64,000 bases of DNA from Trichoplax adhaerens (taxonomy: Eukaryota; Placozoa; Uniplacotomia; Trichoplacea; Trichoplacidae): assembly GCF_000150275.1 (NCBI RefSeq), contig NW_002060946.1, positions 5,418,785 to 5,482,784 on the forward strand, given 5' to 3'. The notes under the pieces were generated by a model. That model searched no databases. It saw only the letters and a program-made list of their open reading frames with translations, and was not told the DNA's origin. Positions within the stretch are counted from its first letter, which is position 1, and each line of letters opens with the position of its first letter. The position numbers were made by a program, and so were the translations under genes. This document shows positions 39,516 to 52,440 of the stretch, in pieces.

Positions 39516-42320
39516 CTATAATGAAATGATATTAGAAAAGATACAAACATGTTAATTGAGTCAATCCATTACAACACCATACAATATCAGAAATATAATC
39601 CATAATTCAATAATGTAAGAAATAAAAAAAGCTACTATCAATTCAGTCACCTATTAATTTACATCGAAATCGAATAAAGATCAGTAAACGTTGAATTTAT
39701 TTATCAATATTTTTAATGATCGTCTTCTATCTTAACATTAAGTGGAATTAGATTGATTATTTTTGTGATCGATGATAGACGTGTTTAAGTACAATTAAAA
39801 CATGACAATAAGTTTTTATCAAATCATGAAATTTGTGTCGATGACAAGGTGAAGATACTATCCATAACTGGATGACAACCTATACCTAACATTCAATGCT
39901 AATCGATCATTTTAGGAAGATTTTTAGACTGCAATGAAATCGATTCAATACCTGGTTCACTGACAACATTTTGGATTATTTGCACTTTGATTATGATGCT
40001 GATAGTAAATGTCTATATTTAACCAACTGGAAAACTGGATCAGGGTAGGATGTAATCAATACTAATGCTTGTTTACTGTATGAAAAGCATCACTAAGATG
40101 ATTAATTTGATTCGCTATCTCGATCTTTTAATAGAAATTGTCTTTTGCTTCTCAACAGCTGATAACAACCCTATTCATAATAATACAATTCTACACATCA
40201 CGATAAAAGGAAACCCATCATAAAGAGGTACTATTCTCGAATGCATTAAAGGTAGGAGTTATCAATTATTAATATAATTATCATCGGAGGCTTGCCATTC
40301 ATAAATCAATCTATAACAAGCCGATTCTTATTTTTGTTGATGTCATCCCCTAGGTTGAAAATGATCGTTCTACGTAGGCTAAAGGGATTCATTATTATCG
40401 ATAAAGATAATTAATCAACGAAATGTTCTAATATTAAATGTATATTGCAGCTTTAATTCGTTATATAATAATATTTTGGAGGCGAAAATGATATCCTTTG
40501 TATCGTTCTCTTGTTATGTTTAGTACTATTGTTCAAGCGAAGGTAGAATCTTGAGATCGAAACATGGACAAGATGCTACCGTAGAGTGCCACTGATGGTG
40601 TTTGTTATTGCAATAAATCGATAATGTAGAACTGCTATCGCCATTTTGACTTAATGAACAGCTGAGGCTTTTTTCGCAAGCAAGATTATCCTTATTTGGT
40701 TAATGTAATTCTATAAAAATGGCTAAAAGCATCACAGAAGATTATACTCAATTTAAGGAGGCGAAGCTTTGTGGTTTTATTAGCAGCCATGATAAAGTAG
40801 TAGTGGTATTATAAGAATCATGTGGGCTTAGTGTGCTCAATAAACATTTTAAGATGGTTATTTTAAAAAAAATAAATGTTAATCTTAACAGCTGGGAATG
40901 CCTGGGATACAATGTTAACCCAAAGAATAAATTTATATTTGAAGATTACATTGGATTCGTATTGAGGTAAAATCAGGTTGTGTTTTAATGATTGGTAAGG
41001 AAAAGTGCAATTGTAGTTGTAGGAGAGATTAAAATTGGACTATCTTGATTTTCGCGTTACCTAACTTATGGTCGTTTATTTTAGCAGCAGGGTGACTTTG
41101 AGAATACTAATGACAGTAATGAGAAGAGCAAACTTAATAGAAATATGTGGACATTATTTGTATCCTGGTGGAATTAAAATATTACAATATTATCCATCTG
41201 GAATTTCATGCTACGTCTATTTCTCATCTAGAGACAGACAAAATGTAAAGTATCCAGTTTGTATATCCAAAGTTAATTTGATCGTACCGGTAATACTGCA
41301 ATTTAAAATACCTGCAAGTAATTATCATCTTAATATTGGATCTTATTTTAATTAATTACGATGATCAGAATTTATTGAAATATGATTATAGTATTTTGCA
41401 GCACAATACGCTATATATTTATCGACAAATTGTCCGCTATTGATACTTATCATCAATATCAGCAGGATTAAAGTCATTTGCTTTTGCTGGTGTTCATTTA
41501 TAATAAGGTTGATTAGGATTACGGACGATTAAAAAGCTGTCAGAAAGCTTTCCGATTTAAGATTGATGATGAGTACGTTGATCCCATATGCGTTTTAAAC
41601 GATCCATAAAGCCATTATTAAGTAATTATCTCTTCTCGATAATTTTTGATAGGAACGTTATCAAAAGCATTATCAAAAGGGATTTTCAATGTATCTCATA
41701 CGTTGTGCTACTTTATTCAATAGAGACTTGATGTGATTTATTCGATCACGAGCTCTATCATTGCGCATTGGGGTAAATTGTAAACTTTCCAACTAACATG
41801 GGCGATATCTTGTAATGTACACGTTGCATTATATTATAACGCAAGGTGTAAAAATAAGTTATTATACAAACTGTTGTCGAGGTAAATGAAATAGAACTAA
41901 AAAGTACGTTATTATATTACTTATTTTAGTTTATATAGAAGGGATGGTTATGAACTGTCATCGAGATTAATCATTGAACCAAAAAGGGGGGAAAAAAAAA
42001 GGAAGCGCATAAAATTTACATACTCGAAAAGACGACAATAGTATAATCTTGTGTTGCACGATATGACGCTAATTAAATTTTTATGATTTGAGTTTCAGTC
42101 GCTATTCATTAGAATGATTAGGGATATTAAATTGGACTGTGTTGTATTGAATTAATCTCCATTTGATCAATGTATGATTTCTCATTTGTATCCATGCAAT
42201 GAATTCTCGGCATGGTGATCGATCGATATCAAGAATGATATGGATATAGACATGGAGAAAGTTAAAACTATGATGACAAGGCAAAATGACTTGAAAAAAT
42301 CTTGTGCAAGATGTACTCAC

Positions 42321-42356
42321 CTCTTTCTCAGAGCCTCTCTTAAAACCCTTAAACAT
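42321..42356 (-). other. Candidate first coding exon of CAP-Gly gene
   Basis: ATG at 42356 begins MFKGFKRGSEKE, followed by a GTGAGT donor in phase 0. The next acceptor at 39515 starts in the same phase with KGKKNRSG, a compositionally similar basic and Ser-rich stretch. The intron would be 2.8 kb, much longer than its neighbours, and no other ATG exon was found closer. The exon is supported only by phase, donor quality and composition. Confidence 0.4.
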
Positions 42357-42930
42357 ATTGATTGCTGTAATTGATTCCTGTCCAGAAGGAAAAATAAGAT
42401 GTGTTGTAATGGATTGCAATTAAATAGGAGTGAAGATTCTCACCATCTCACATTAGCTGTTTGTCGCACTATGTGTTTGGAGTTACTGTAACGTCTTACT
42501 ACGTTGGAATAATAAATGGTGTTTGTGTAAGGTAAAGGTATACAACTCGTTAGTGATAGAGGTAACTTGATTATGACTTCCTTTTGGATGGGGATATTTC
42601 CAACTTCTGTCTACTGATAATCCAAGTCGTGTTTGCGCGTCTAGACTACTCGATGGAGTTCTTCCTTCAGGCTTTTCTCCTCATCGATGGATTTATTATG
42701 CGGAAAATAGACTTTAAATGCTATACAATAACTATGATCAAGCCTTCATCAATTGCTCTACTATCCAAAGCAATAATTCTATCCAATTCTACCATTTTCA
42801 GTCGCTATGTTCTCCGTTGGATGGATAAATCAACAGTTGTTGTGTATACAACGATCATTGCCATGGCATTCCAGCCTTCATTTGCATGACAATGGTTTCT
42901 AGACACGTGGGCTACTACGTAAGCGGTACC

Positions 42931-43122
42931 CGGTACAGTACAATTGACTGACTACAGTAGTTGGCGTACAGTACACTGCACTGTACACTGTACGGCTAGT
43001 TGGGCGAGTCATCTGTGCCAGACTTACAGTACAGTACAGTACAGTACAGTACTGCACTCCAGTCTGGGAGTCCCAGATTTCACAGTACTGTACAGTACAA
43101 CGTTTTTTACTTAGTACTGTAG
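42931..43122. repeat. ACAGT/ACTGT pentamer cluster D
   Basis: It contains five perfect head-to-tail ACAGT units at 43,026-43,050, plus GTACAGTACACTGCACTGTA, GTACTGTACAGTAC and flanking fragments. It begins about 575 bases upstream of the candidate first exon of the CAP-Gly gene. A minus-strand open frame over it (42,899-43,183) is only translated repeat. Confidence 0.85.
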
Positions 43123-45055
43123 AGAATTCGGAATTTAATACAATATTACGCAAAAGTTGCTCTATCAACCTCATTTTAATCAATTAAATTAAAAAGCTAA
43201 GTTATTCAGCTTTATATTCGTATAATTTTTATTACATTCTGATTCACTCTGGTGATTTTAGGGCACCTTAAAGTACTCTGATTCGAACTGGTTCACGTTG
43301 CATCGATCACGATTCTAGGGGCGTGGCGAGCTGTTTAGAATGGTTGAAAGATGTTCAGCTATAGCGTTGCCTTAAATGATGCCTTTCAATAGTGAAGAAA
43401 TGGACTTTCAATTTGACTCCAATTCCTTGCAGTCAGATCAGTACAACCTTGAGCAATTAGCTCTTGATATTTTTGATTACTTTTTATCGCAGTGTTGAAT
43501 AATTACATTTCTTTCAAGTTTCTAATACAAACCATCAGTCGTTCCAACCATTTTACAAGTCACGTCGTAATACCGGTCTATACTGGTACGTTCCACGCAA
43601 TATTATCGATCGATTAAAATGCGGAATACCACAAATTACCAGTTAGTAGGGTAGGCTAGAGCTGCAAGACAACGACAGTAGATATTCTTCTAGTAGTCCA
43701 TGAATATGCGTACTGTACTGTAGTAGTCCCTACTGTAGTGTATATATTAAGTCTTGGGCTTCTAGATAGTTAGAAGTGTGTTGCATCAGGAAATTTCCTT
43801 TTTAAGTATCGTATGGAATCTCAAATGATATGCATCTAGAGCGTTAGTAAAGGATTCGTATGTCATGGATTGGATTGCTCATCATCATTGCGATACGTAA
43901 TGATATTGCTAAGTTTTACAAGCCTTTTGTCCTAAAACTTGAAAAAAAGGTGTACTATTATTTATTTGTACCTGTAAGCTGCCCATTTCAATGAACGAGC
44001 ACATAACCTGAACAAAGCAATAAATTAAATTAAAAAAAAATTCACAGCTAGATTATTTTCATAACTAACCTACTAGAAGACAGATAAGAGTATTGCAATC
44101 TACTGAGTTATAGTACGTACAGTACGTCCATTATGCTGTGCAATCACTCTTGTATCATGATCATGAAGCGGTTAGTAATTTAATTTTGATTACTACAGAC
44201 TAGGCTAACTGTCGGCAGAGACTTCTCGAGCTTTTTATTACCCAAGCTATAGAAAGAAAGAAATGGAAAAGCCCCTGCAGTCGGCCGCTTTGCTGGCCTA
44301 TTATTCAACGTACAGTCAACTCTATTGATTTAGCCATTATTTATGACGTACTGATTTAATTTCCGATGTTGTTCATTTACAGTACCAAAACGTTGCTTGC
44401 AATATTGTATACAGTACTATATAGGATGACTAAAAGGATAAGCGTACTTTATAGCAGACTATCCTATAGGATCCAAGATAATGGCATCAATCTTACTATT
44501 TTATGTTCAAATCAAATCATTTTGATTGATGTAATCTGTTCAATTATATATACACGTCGATATAATACACATGACCATGTCATTTCAAAGCAGGGCAAGG
44601 ATCATATGGCAGTCATCCAATCATTGCATTGATGCCAGCTCTTATGCAAATGCAATGATGACCATTGCCTGACCTTGACTAACTTGTATAATTGAAATCA
44701 TGGATGGAATACGCTCTTTGCTGCTCCTTGCATGCTGAACAGATTGAGCATGAAATACTTTGAAATGTAAATCAGGACAACGCCCACTTCGGCATCACGT
44801 CAACCTCGACACTCTACAGTAGGTCAAAGGTGTAAGGAAAGCAACATTAGCCTAGAATTGAATCTATTTGCAACTTATGGACTTTAGAAGAGGTTCAAAA
44901 AATAAAATAAATAAATAAATCCTGCAAGTGAGTTAATACTTCAAGATATCTTGGCTGATCTTCCAATCTTTGACTCTTGTTTATTGATTAATTAATCATA
45001 TATTATTATTGACGAACTGCTCAAAAGAACACCACAAGGTCCCACTAGTACTAGC

Positions 45056-45230
45056 ATACAGTACTACTACGTGTGGCTTGCCTGTAGCCTACAGACTGTA
45101 GGACAGTTGAACCGTGATGGCTGTACCGTTACGGTACGGCCCATGACGAGACTGCGCTGTTGACTCGAAAAATAACAAAACTTGCCTACTTGCCACTGTA
45201 TGGGACTTTAGGTAGTGTACAGTACATGTG
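45056..45230. repeat. Sparse pentamer cluster E
   Basis: Isolated units CATACAGTACTACTACG, CTGTACCGTTACGGTACGG and GTGTACAGTACATGTGCAG lie 760 to 940 bases upstream of the FAD oxidase start codon. The density is lower than in the other clusters. Confidence 0.6.
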
Positions 45231-45992
45231 CAGCGCACGTACTAGTTGTTTGACGTCACCACCAGCTCACCTTGACCGGTGCATACCCTAACCCTAACAC
45301 ACAGGGGTACAGAAACAATAGGAAGGGCACAGTAGGTGTGGGTGTTACCCTTTCAAGGAAAATTATATTTTTTTGAGGTAAAAAGCCTGAAGGCAAGCAT
45401 CCATTTCTGCCTTCTTTGCTGCTCAGTTATTATACATCCCTTGGTCGTCCAGTAGCTCGATCTTCGTCTGTTATCATCGTAGACTCTAGTAGCATTTCTC
45501 TACTGGAGTGGACATCGATACAACGACAAGCTAGAATTATTATCGTTGATTGATCCTTGTCTAAATTAACGACTCGCAGTCTACACTCTACGGCAATATT
45601 GGATGTTGCAAATTTGCGTGGTGCAATCAGCATAGCATTAATGAACTTTTTACTTTATATTATTCGCACTAATCGCATCGTTAATCTGAATAAGTGAAAG
45701 TTAAACAATCTGTGATTCTATCATCGGAAATAGTCTTCTTGGATTGCCTAGCGGAGATTTAATCTCGTTCACAACGACCACCAAATTTATTACTCAGTAA
45801 CAGAACCGGGAGAAGTCAATTTTTTAAATTTGCCCCCGCTTAGAAGAAATCTGCCTACAATTACTGTTTAGCATTACATCCTACTTAATTGCTGCTATTT
45901 TCAATTGATACCTCCTCTTGTTTGCACTATATTCTACATTTTAAAATTTTTTCTTGGTGTCACCTTACAAACTATTCCTTAACAACGAGTGA

Positions 45993-48900
45993 ATGAAAAT
46001 GTCGCCGCAAAGTAAAACCAATAAGCCGTTAAATGTTGCTGTTATTGGAAGTGGCTTAGCCGGGATTAGTGCAGCTTGGTTTCTTACTCGATGTGGTCAT
46101 AACGTGCATTTATACGAAAGGCATAAATTATTAGGACTTGGAGCTCATTCTGTTCAAGTTGGTTCGGTTGGTGATGTCGTGGATGTACCGGCTAGAACAT
46201 TTGTAGCAGGTAAATGACTCTAGGTACAATTAGTTTAACAAATCTATAAAAATAGTGTTCCATCGTATCAACCTTAATAAATAGCACTCTACCCTATAGT
46301 AGACGATCAATAATTTTTCAACATAAAAGATATTTCGACACTTCTTCATGTTGTATCGTTAGCGGTGAATGAGGATGAAACATATTACTTTAAACCAGAT
46401 TCTCTATTGATATCATTTGAGAATTTCAAGACACACCTGAAAATGCAGCTAGTCATGCCAGCTTCAAATGCAACGACTTCAAAGCAGAAGACAGTGTGAT
46501 TTATCAATGTTTTGCAAATCTACTTCCTAGATATTACTCTAAATTTCAATACTACTTTTCATCAATTTTCATCCTTTTCATTTCATGCCAGTCGTTTAAA
46601 AATTTCACTTTTCACCAAATTGCAAGACTATCTTAGCCCTGTAATTTGAATGCAATGAAATGCAGTAAGATCATTTAGCATGCATTATTCTGTAAGCGAT
46701 ACTAAAAACACGGAAACAACTGGGGTATGTTGTGTACAGCATCCAGAACTAAATGGATTGCCATTAAAAACAACTAAACAAAATGATGCTGTCAAGGGTC
46801 CGTGAAGTATACGCTAAAAGTAACAAATAATAGACAGTAGTACAATATAGTGTAACCTATCGATCAAGCCGGAGACCTCCTGTGTATTAAATGAATAGAT
46901 TCAATAGCAAATTGAATTACTATCATTTACTAATATGATGCAATTTGCTAATATGGCCAATGCTGCTCGACCGCCATTGACGAATTTCAAACTAATGCAT
47001 CATTGATACCAATATAGACAAGTATTTACATTATTAAAACTAGCGCGGAAGTAGTATGGTTAGTATGTTAACAGTGAAAGTGAGTCATTTTTGAAAATGG
47101 AATTAAACTATTTATTTTATGGACTGATCAAGGATGGTTTTGGTAATATTGAGTACTGAAAAGTTTCTTTACGTGTAAACATCTACATTATGTGTCAGCC
47201 CAGCCTAAAATAGGGATAGGTTACCATTATTTATAGTACAATTGTAGTATTCAAGTTCTACTGAAGCCAATTACTCTGTAGGCAAACTGATAACAGTGTT
47301 GATAGGCGAAATCGCTAGAATTAGTGAAGTAAAAATGCAGAATGATTGAAAATTTACTATACCCATATGCTCGTATACTGTAATCATAGGCAGTAGTAAT
47401 GTGAATGGCACTGTAAACAATACTCTACAGTATAATGTATGAAATATATCCAAAATGGAGCAGCAACGCCACTCTTTACCAGGTTATAATACAGAATAGC
47501 TGTAATGCATTCTCGTCTTGAATGGGACTGTTATTTGGCGCAGCTTGTAAAGCTACAGAATCTGCATACAAATCATACGACCTTTTAGACTTATGATGCA
47601 AGCTGCAATAGGGCACGTAACTGAAATTTAAATTTGAATTACAGCAAATTAATGATGCTACCTGTTCAATATTATGAGATAATCACTTCGTACCTACTGA
47701 TATTAGAATATTTAGAGTTAGTGTAATTACTACATGTTATTACATTTCAATGATTTTGATCTTGCACGATTTCTTCTATGGCTAATTGCCCTCAAAGTTG
47801 AAAGCGCAAGGGTGAAATTTGACTATGTTGTTATCTAATTAATATATACTCGTATATTCCATTTAAGGCTACTACCCAGAAATGGTTGCCCTATGTCGAG
47901 AAGCAGGTGTGCAGACACATCGTATTGTTGCAGAGCCGTCCTTTCAGGTACTTGTATAGTGCGATACCAATGTCATAATGACGATTATTCCTAATCTCTG
48001 TATTACTAAGTAAAAGTCAGTTCTGTGCTAAATGTAAAAATATGGTTACTTACTTTGTCATTGATGTAACAAGAATTTAAGAAGTAAATTACTACTAGCA
48101 TGCTGTGTCGGAAGAATTTTATGCTATCGTAAGATTATTCTGCAAAGCTGATAAATTGATTATATAAGTCCTTTGTATCAACAAATGGAGGTATCTGGTT
48201 CGTACCAGCAAGTAGTATTACTATTATAATATCTCCTATGTTGGCTATGTATTCTATTAGCAGCGTATAGTTGCAAGTGTGATCACTGTGAATAATACGT
48301 ATATTTCATCTAGGTTTTTGGTGAAAAGAACTATTTCGCATTTAGAAACTTTCTCATTGGAGCATACGCCTTACCATTCTTAAAAATAACTGACGCCATC
48401 AAAAATTGGAAATTCACATGGAATATCCTGTATGACATGTGGCGATTTAGAAATGAAAGTTTAAGGGTGCAAGCCTCTGAAGTAAATATACAGAATTATA
48501 TAAATAGTCGCTACACTTTATTTTTATACAGTACTGCAGCATTTATAGCATTCATCCTACAGATTGCTACACTACTTTTAATTTATAATTAATTATGCTA
48601 CTAGTTATATCTATGACAGTGTCATATCTTATCTATAAACAATAGTGTATATACAGTATATATATACCCGTATCTTTCAGGTTCACATTAATGTAAACTA
48701 GGCACAACATGATACTCTTACTAAAGCTTTCGCTTAAAATTTTTAAAGCTGTTAAAACAGAAATATCTGACCGTTAGCGTTCAGGAATACTTAGATCAAG
48801 AAGGTTATAGCAAAGAATTTGGCCATAACTTTCTTCTTCCTCTTTTTGGCGGTTAGTAAGCAGAATGAAACACATTTTTTCTGTTAAAGTAATGTTCTAT

Positions 48901-50668
48901 TACTTCTTATGAATAAATAATCATGAATTGTAACATGATCTTGTTGACTTATGAAGTTGTTGCTACGTGCTCAATACAAGCTGTACAAAATTATCCTGCT
49001 GCTGTTGTCATGGAATTTTTATCAAAAGTATTACTAACTGGCAAAACATATTCCAAATTCACTGCGGGATGTCGCAAAGTCTCCGAAGATCTTGTTAAGG
49101 TAAAGATTTCTGCTGGCGTAAATAGAGGCTTGTTTTATTGATTTGTAGTTTATCCATAGGACGTCAATGCGGTTTATAGGGATACAACAGTAGAATACGT
49201 GAAGCCTGTGGTTCAAAAGGATGGAAGTGTCAATGAAGTGGCCGTAAAAATAAAGGGTCAACCACGTCGAATTTACGATCATGTTATCTTATCTACTCAG
49301 GCTAATCAGGCTTTGAAAATCTTAGTTGATGCAACTGATGATCAGAAAGAGGTTTTGTCGGGCTTTGAGTACGAGTATAATGAATGTATAGTACATACGG
49401 ATTCTGTAAGTATGCTATGAATGATGGGGACTTAATTTTCAGCACTTATGCTATTCGATCTTGAGTTCGATGCATTTAATTTATTTCATAGCTTTGTTTG
49501 CAGTGCTTACAGAAAGATTAACGCTAGCTTTGATTATTGTTATATGACCTCAATGTTACGTTTACCATACTGTATCATTCAAATAATTAGTTATCAAGTA
49601 TATATCCGCTACTTTCGTAATTCACATAAGACTAAAAACGTTTGTATACGCGTTTTAAATTTGTACTTGCTGACGAGCTGAATTTGACTGATAAAGTAAG
49701 TTGTTGTAGCATAGCCTTTATCGAATAATAAATCATGACTAGTCGTTGTATATGAAATTGAACATGCTTCAAAATATGCGTAGATACTTGCAAACTTGAT
49801 CGCAATTTTCTTTTGGTTCAATAGTGAAATGATGTATTTATCATGCTATTAATTCTTTTTTTAATTTTAACAGTCGTTAATGCCTAAAGATAGGAAAGAT
49901 TGGTCACCGTTGAGCATCTATATTAAGCCGGATAATTATCAAGAGGACGATGAAAAGAGTAAGCGAACGACAATCATGTTTACTATGTGGCAGAATACGG
50001 TGCAAAAGTTTCATGATCACAATTTTACGCAAGACTCCGATGAAAAGACGATCGATTACGGCGATCTATTCCAAACTTGGAATCCGTGGACTCAACCAGA
50101 TCCAGCAACTATCGTGGTAATTTGGACTTTGAGACCAATACTCGTTGATTCATTGGTTAATTTGTAATAACTGATTTTGATCAATGATCAATGTCTTTAT
50201 CATAGCCTGGTGGACGAAAACAATTGGAAAGATCTACAGTAACGGTTCAAACGCCAAAATATTGGGAAATGGTAAAAAAGATTCAGGGACAAAATAATAT
50301 TTGGTAAGTTTGTTCAGTTTTACCCAATGTAATATTCGATATTTTAGCTTGTCGGGAGCAATGAAAACGTTGGTTTAAAGGATATGGAAATAGTATATAA
50401 CATAGGAAACTAAATTTTACAATTGCAACTCAGGTTTTGTGGAGCGTACACTTTGCCTGGTGTCCCACTGCTTGAAAATGCTGTAAATAGTGGTTTAAAT
50501 GTAGCTGAAAAATTGACCAACGAAGTTCGGCCATGGCGTTCTGGCGGTTATAATCCACAGATTCAACAAGTATCAGTCCCTTTCAAGCATAATTGTATCA
50601 CTAACTTGCTGATGGCTCTGCTTATGTTGACTATCGCTTATCTTGTCGCTATTCGAATGTTAGAATAA
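45993..50668 (+). CDS. FAD-dependent amine-oxidase-like protein, membrane-tailed
   Basis: This is a flavin amine-oxidase-fold protein of the type often described as predicted NAD/FAD-binding (COG2907-like). The substrate is unknown. Nine exons: 45993-46209, 47868-47947, 48314-48481, 48761-48851, 48957-49099, 49160-49405, 49874-50116, 50206-50303, 50434-50668. They total 1521 nt, 506 residues; phases close. Residues 15-24 (VAVIGSGLAG) form the dinucleotide-binding GxGxxG loop, followed by the strand ending in YERH that should hold the FAD ribose. Mid-protein blocks VVATCSIQAVQNYPA and DHVILSTQANQALKIL fit the family, and FCGAYTLPGVPLLENAVNSG is the C-terminal FAD motif. The last 20 residues or so (ITNLLMALLMLTIAYLVAI) form one membrane helix at the very end, suggesting a tail anchor. 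Intron 1 is 1.66 kb, the others short. Confident as to fold, not as to reaction. Confidence 0.88.
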
Positions 50669-52099
50669 CTTTACTCGTTAATTAAAATGTAGCTGAATGA
50701 AATTATACTGGCAATGAAGTATTTCGTGGTTAACGAAACTTTTTATTGATCCGAAATGGGTCAGAACTTGATCATTTTATAGTCATGGATAATTTAATTT
50801 GTGTTAGTATGGCTATCTTATAGTACCCAGTTACATTCTCTACCAGGGCTGCTTTGATGTGCTGGAAACGGTGTTCAAATCTACAGTATGTACATACCCA
50901 ATGTTATGACGTAATCAAGCATAATTCATTTTCTTCTTCATGATCATTTCAGTACTTGAAAGGACTATAATTTGCTGTAAGCTGTAGTTGTGATACAATT
51001 GGTAATAAATTGATGTTATAGCAGCATTAAAATTCAGTTTGAAATGCAACTAAAATCTTGACATAAAATGGAGACAACTTGAATCTACCTGGTGTTGTAT
51101 TATGGTTGACTTTGCTCAGAATGTGCATACTGTTATACTGTATTGTAAACAGCGTTACCTAATAGGATTCAATTACCGAATACTTTTGAACTCAATTCAC
51201 TCCCCTTTCAAGATACTACACTACGATATCATGTCAACGTGCACACTGGCCTCCCTTTAAACAGCAAGAGGGCATTGAATTCAATTTATTAGGAACTGTA
51301 GATGCCTTTTCGTTCTCTGCAATCAAGACGATCGAGTTATTCAGGGTATCTGCAGTATACTGCATAGTGACGTCAGAATACACTAGTGTCTATTACGTCC
51401 TGTACTTTACAATGTACCGTATAGTATACTTTATGCAGCCGTGCTGAACCAGTGCCTGTTACGGTGCAGCACGGAAGTAAAGCACGACTAACCATTGACT
51501 TACTATCACTAAAAATATCTTGTTCTAGTTGTCGTTAGCAAATATCGATATTGGAATCGATCATTGTCCGTTCTTACTAGATGATTAACATCAACATGAA
51601 TTGAATTTTTGGATCGTCACCCCAGTGAGCAACTGGTCGTAAAATGCAGAACAATTACTCACTTTTCTTTACTGTTAGTAATGTAATCCCTGCTCCTATG
51701 CGTACGGCCAATCCATAGCAAGCTTTCAATACAAGCACCGTCAACGGTGGTGCAACAGTACTGTACGTAAAATACAGAATACGATTAGCCAGGGTATTAT
51801 ACAGTACGTTAGGTTTCTATCTACAGTAATATAAAAAAGAGACTTGATTACTGTTGTATCCTCATTGAAAGAGATATACTATACAGGACAGGGCTGCTAA
51901 TCGGTCTTCATTCATGATTAATTCAAGTTCATGCTCCTTTTACACTATGTTCATAGATTGACTGGCGTCGATAGACAATGTCAATATCATAATACAATCA
52001 ATCCAAGTAATGTAGTTTGTGTAAGTGGGCTACTATACTGTTCAATGCTAATGATGAAATGCAATAAAATGGCTGAGATTCGATTACGTAAGAACGATC

Positions 52100-52440
52100 T
52101 ACAGTACAGTAGGTCTGACCAACGCTAAAAATAGAGTACCGTAGACTACAGTACTATATACTGTGCATTACAGTACAGTATACTGTACTATACTGTCGAG
52201 CATACGGTACACTACTGTCGAGAGACATCTTTGCGGTACTTTATTCTGTACTGACAACGTTGAACGTCCCCTTTGAAAGGTAACTTGGAGACAAAACACG
52301 GTTGTACTACTGTACCGTACTGTACACTGCACAATGGTGCTTGACATACAGTACAGTACAGTACAGTACTGTACAGTACTGTACACTGTACAGTACATGT
52401 ACTGTACAGTATTATACTGTACCGTACTCTGTACTCTACT
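52100..52440. repeat. ACAGT/ACTGT pentamer cluster F, densest array
   Basis: The core 52,347-52,410 is nearly pure ACAGT and ACTGT units. Four head-to-tail ACAGT copies switch to ACTGT, then back, several times, with ACACTGT and ACATGT variants. Because the two units are reverse complements, each switch makes a palindrome, and the core could fold into nested hairpins on either strand. Looser units extend on both sides. Confidence 0.9.

Larger units (their letters stand above)
42357..45992. other. Spacer between CAP-Gly gene and FAD oxidase gene
   Basis: The interval is head-to-head if the 42,356 exon is real. It contains pentamer clusters (42,931-43,122 and a looser one at 45,056-45,230), an (AAAT)n run near 44,905-44,925, a TGACGTCA palindrome at 45,251-45,258 and two telomere-like CCCTAA units at 45,286-45,298. 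A 67-codon ATG frame on the minus strand (45,430-45,633) is hydrophilic and unrecognised; I do not call it a gene. Confidence 0.55.

Noticed and set aside
39076-39555. 159-codon plus-strand open frame rich in Ser and Phe
   Set aside because: It is the antisense of the Glu/Lys-rich exon of the CAP-Gly gene. The minus reading joins in phase to EF-hand exons.
41068-41355. 95-codon ATG frame on the plus strand
   Set aside because: It lies in the putative long first intron of the CAP-Gly gene, has no domain and has composition like the surrounding AT-rich DNA.
45286-45298. Telomere-like CCCTAACCCTAAC
   Set aside because: Only two units are present; that is too short to argue for an internal telomere or chromosome fusion.
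45430-45633. 67-codon ATG frame on the minus strand, upstream of the FAD oxidase gene
   Set aside because: It is hydrophilic and plausible in composition but has no recognisable domain, no splice partner and no clear promoter. It could be chance; transcript data would decide.
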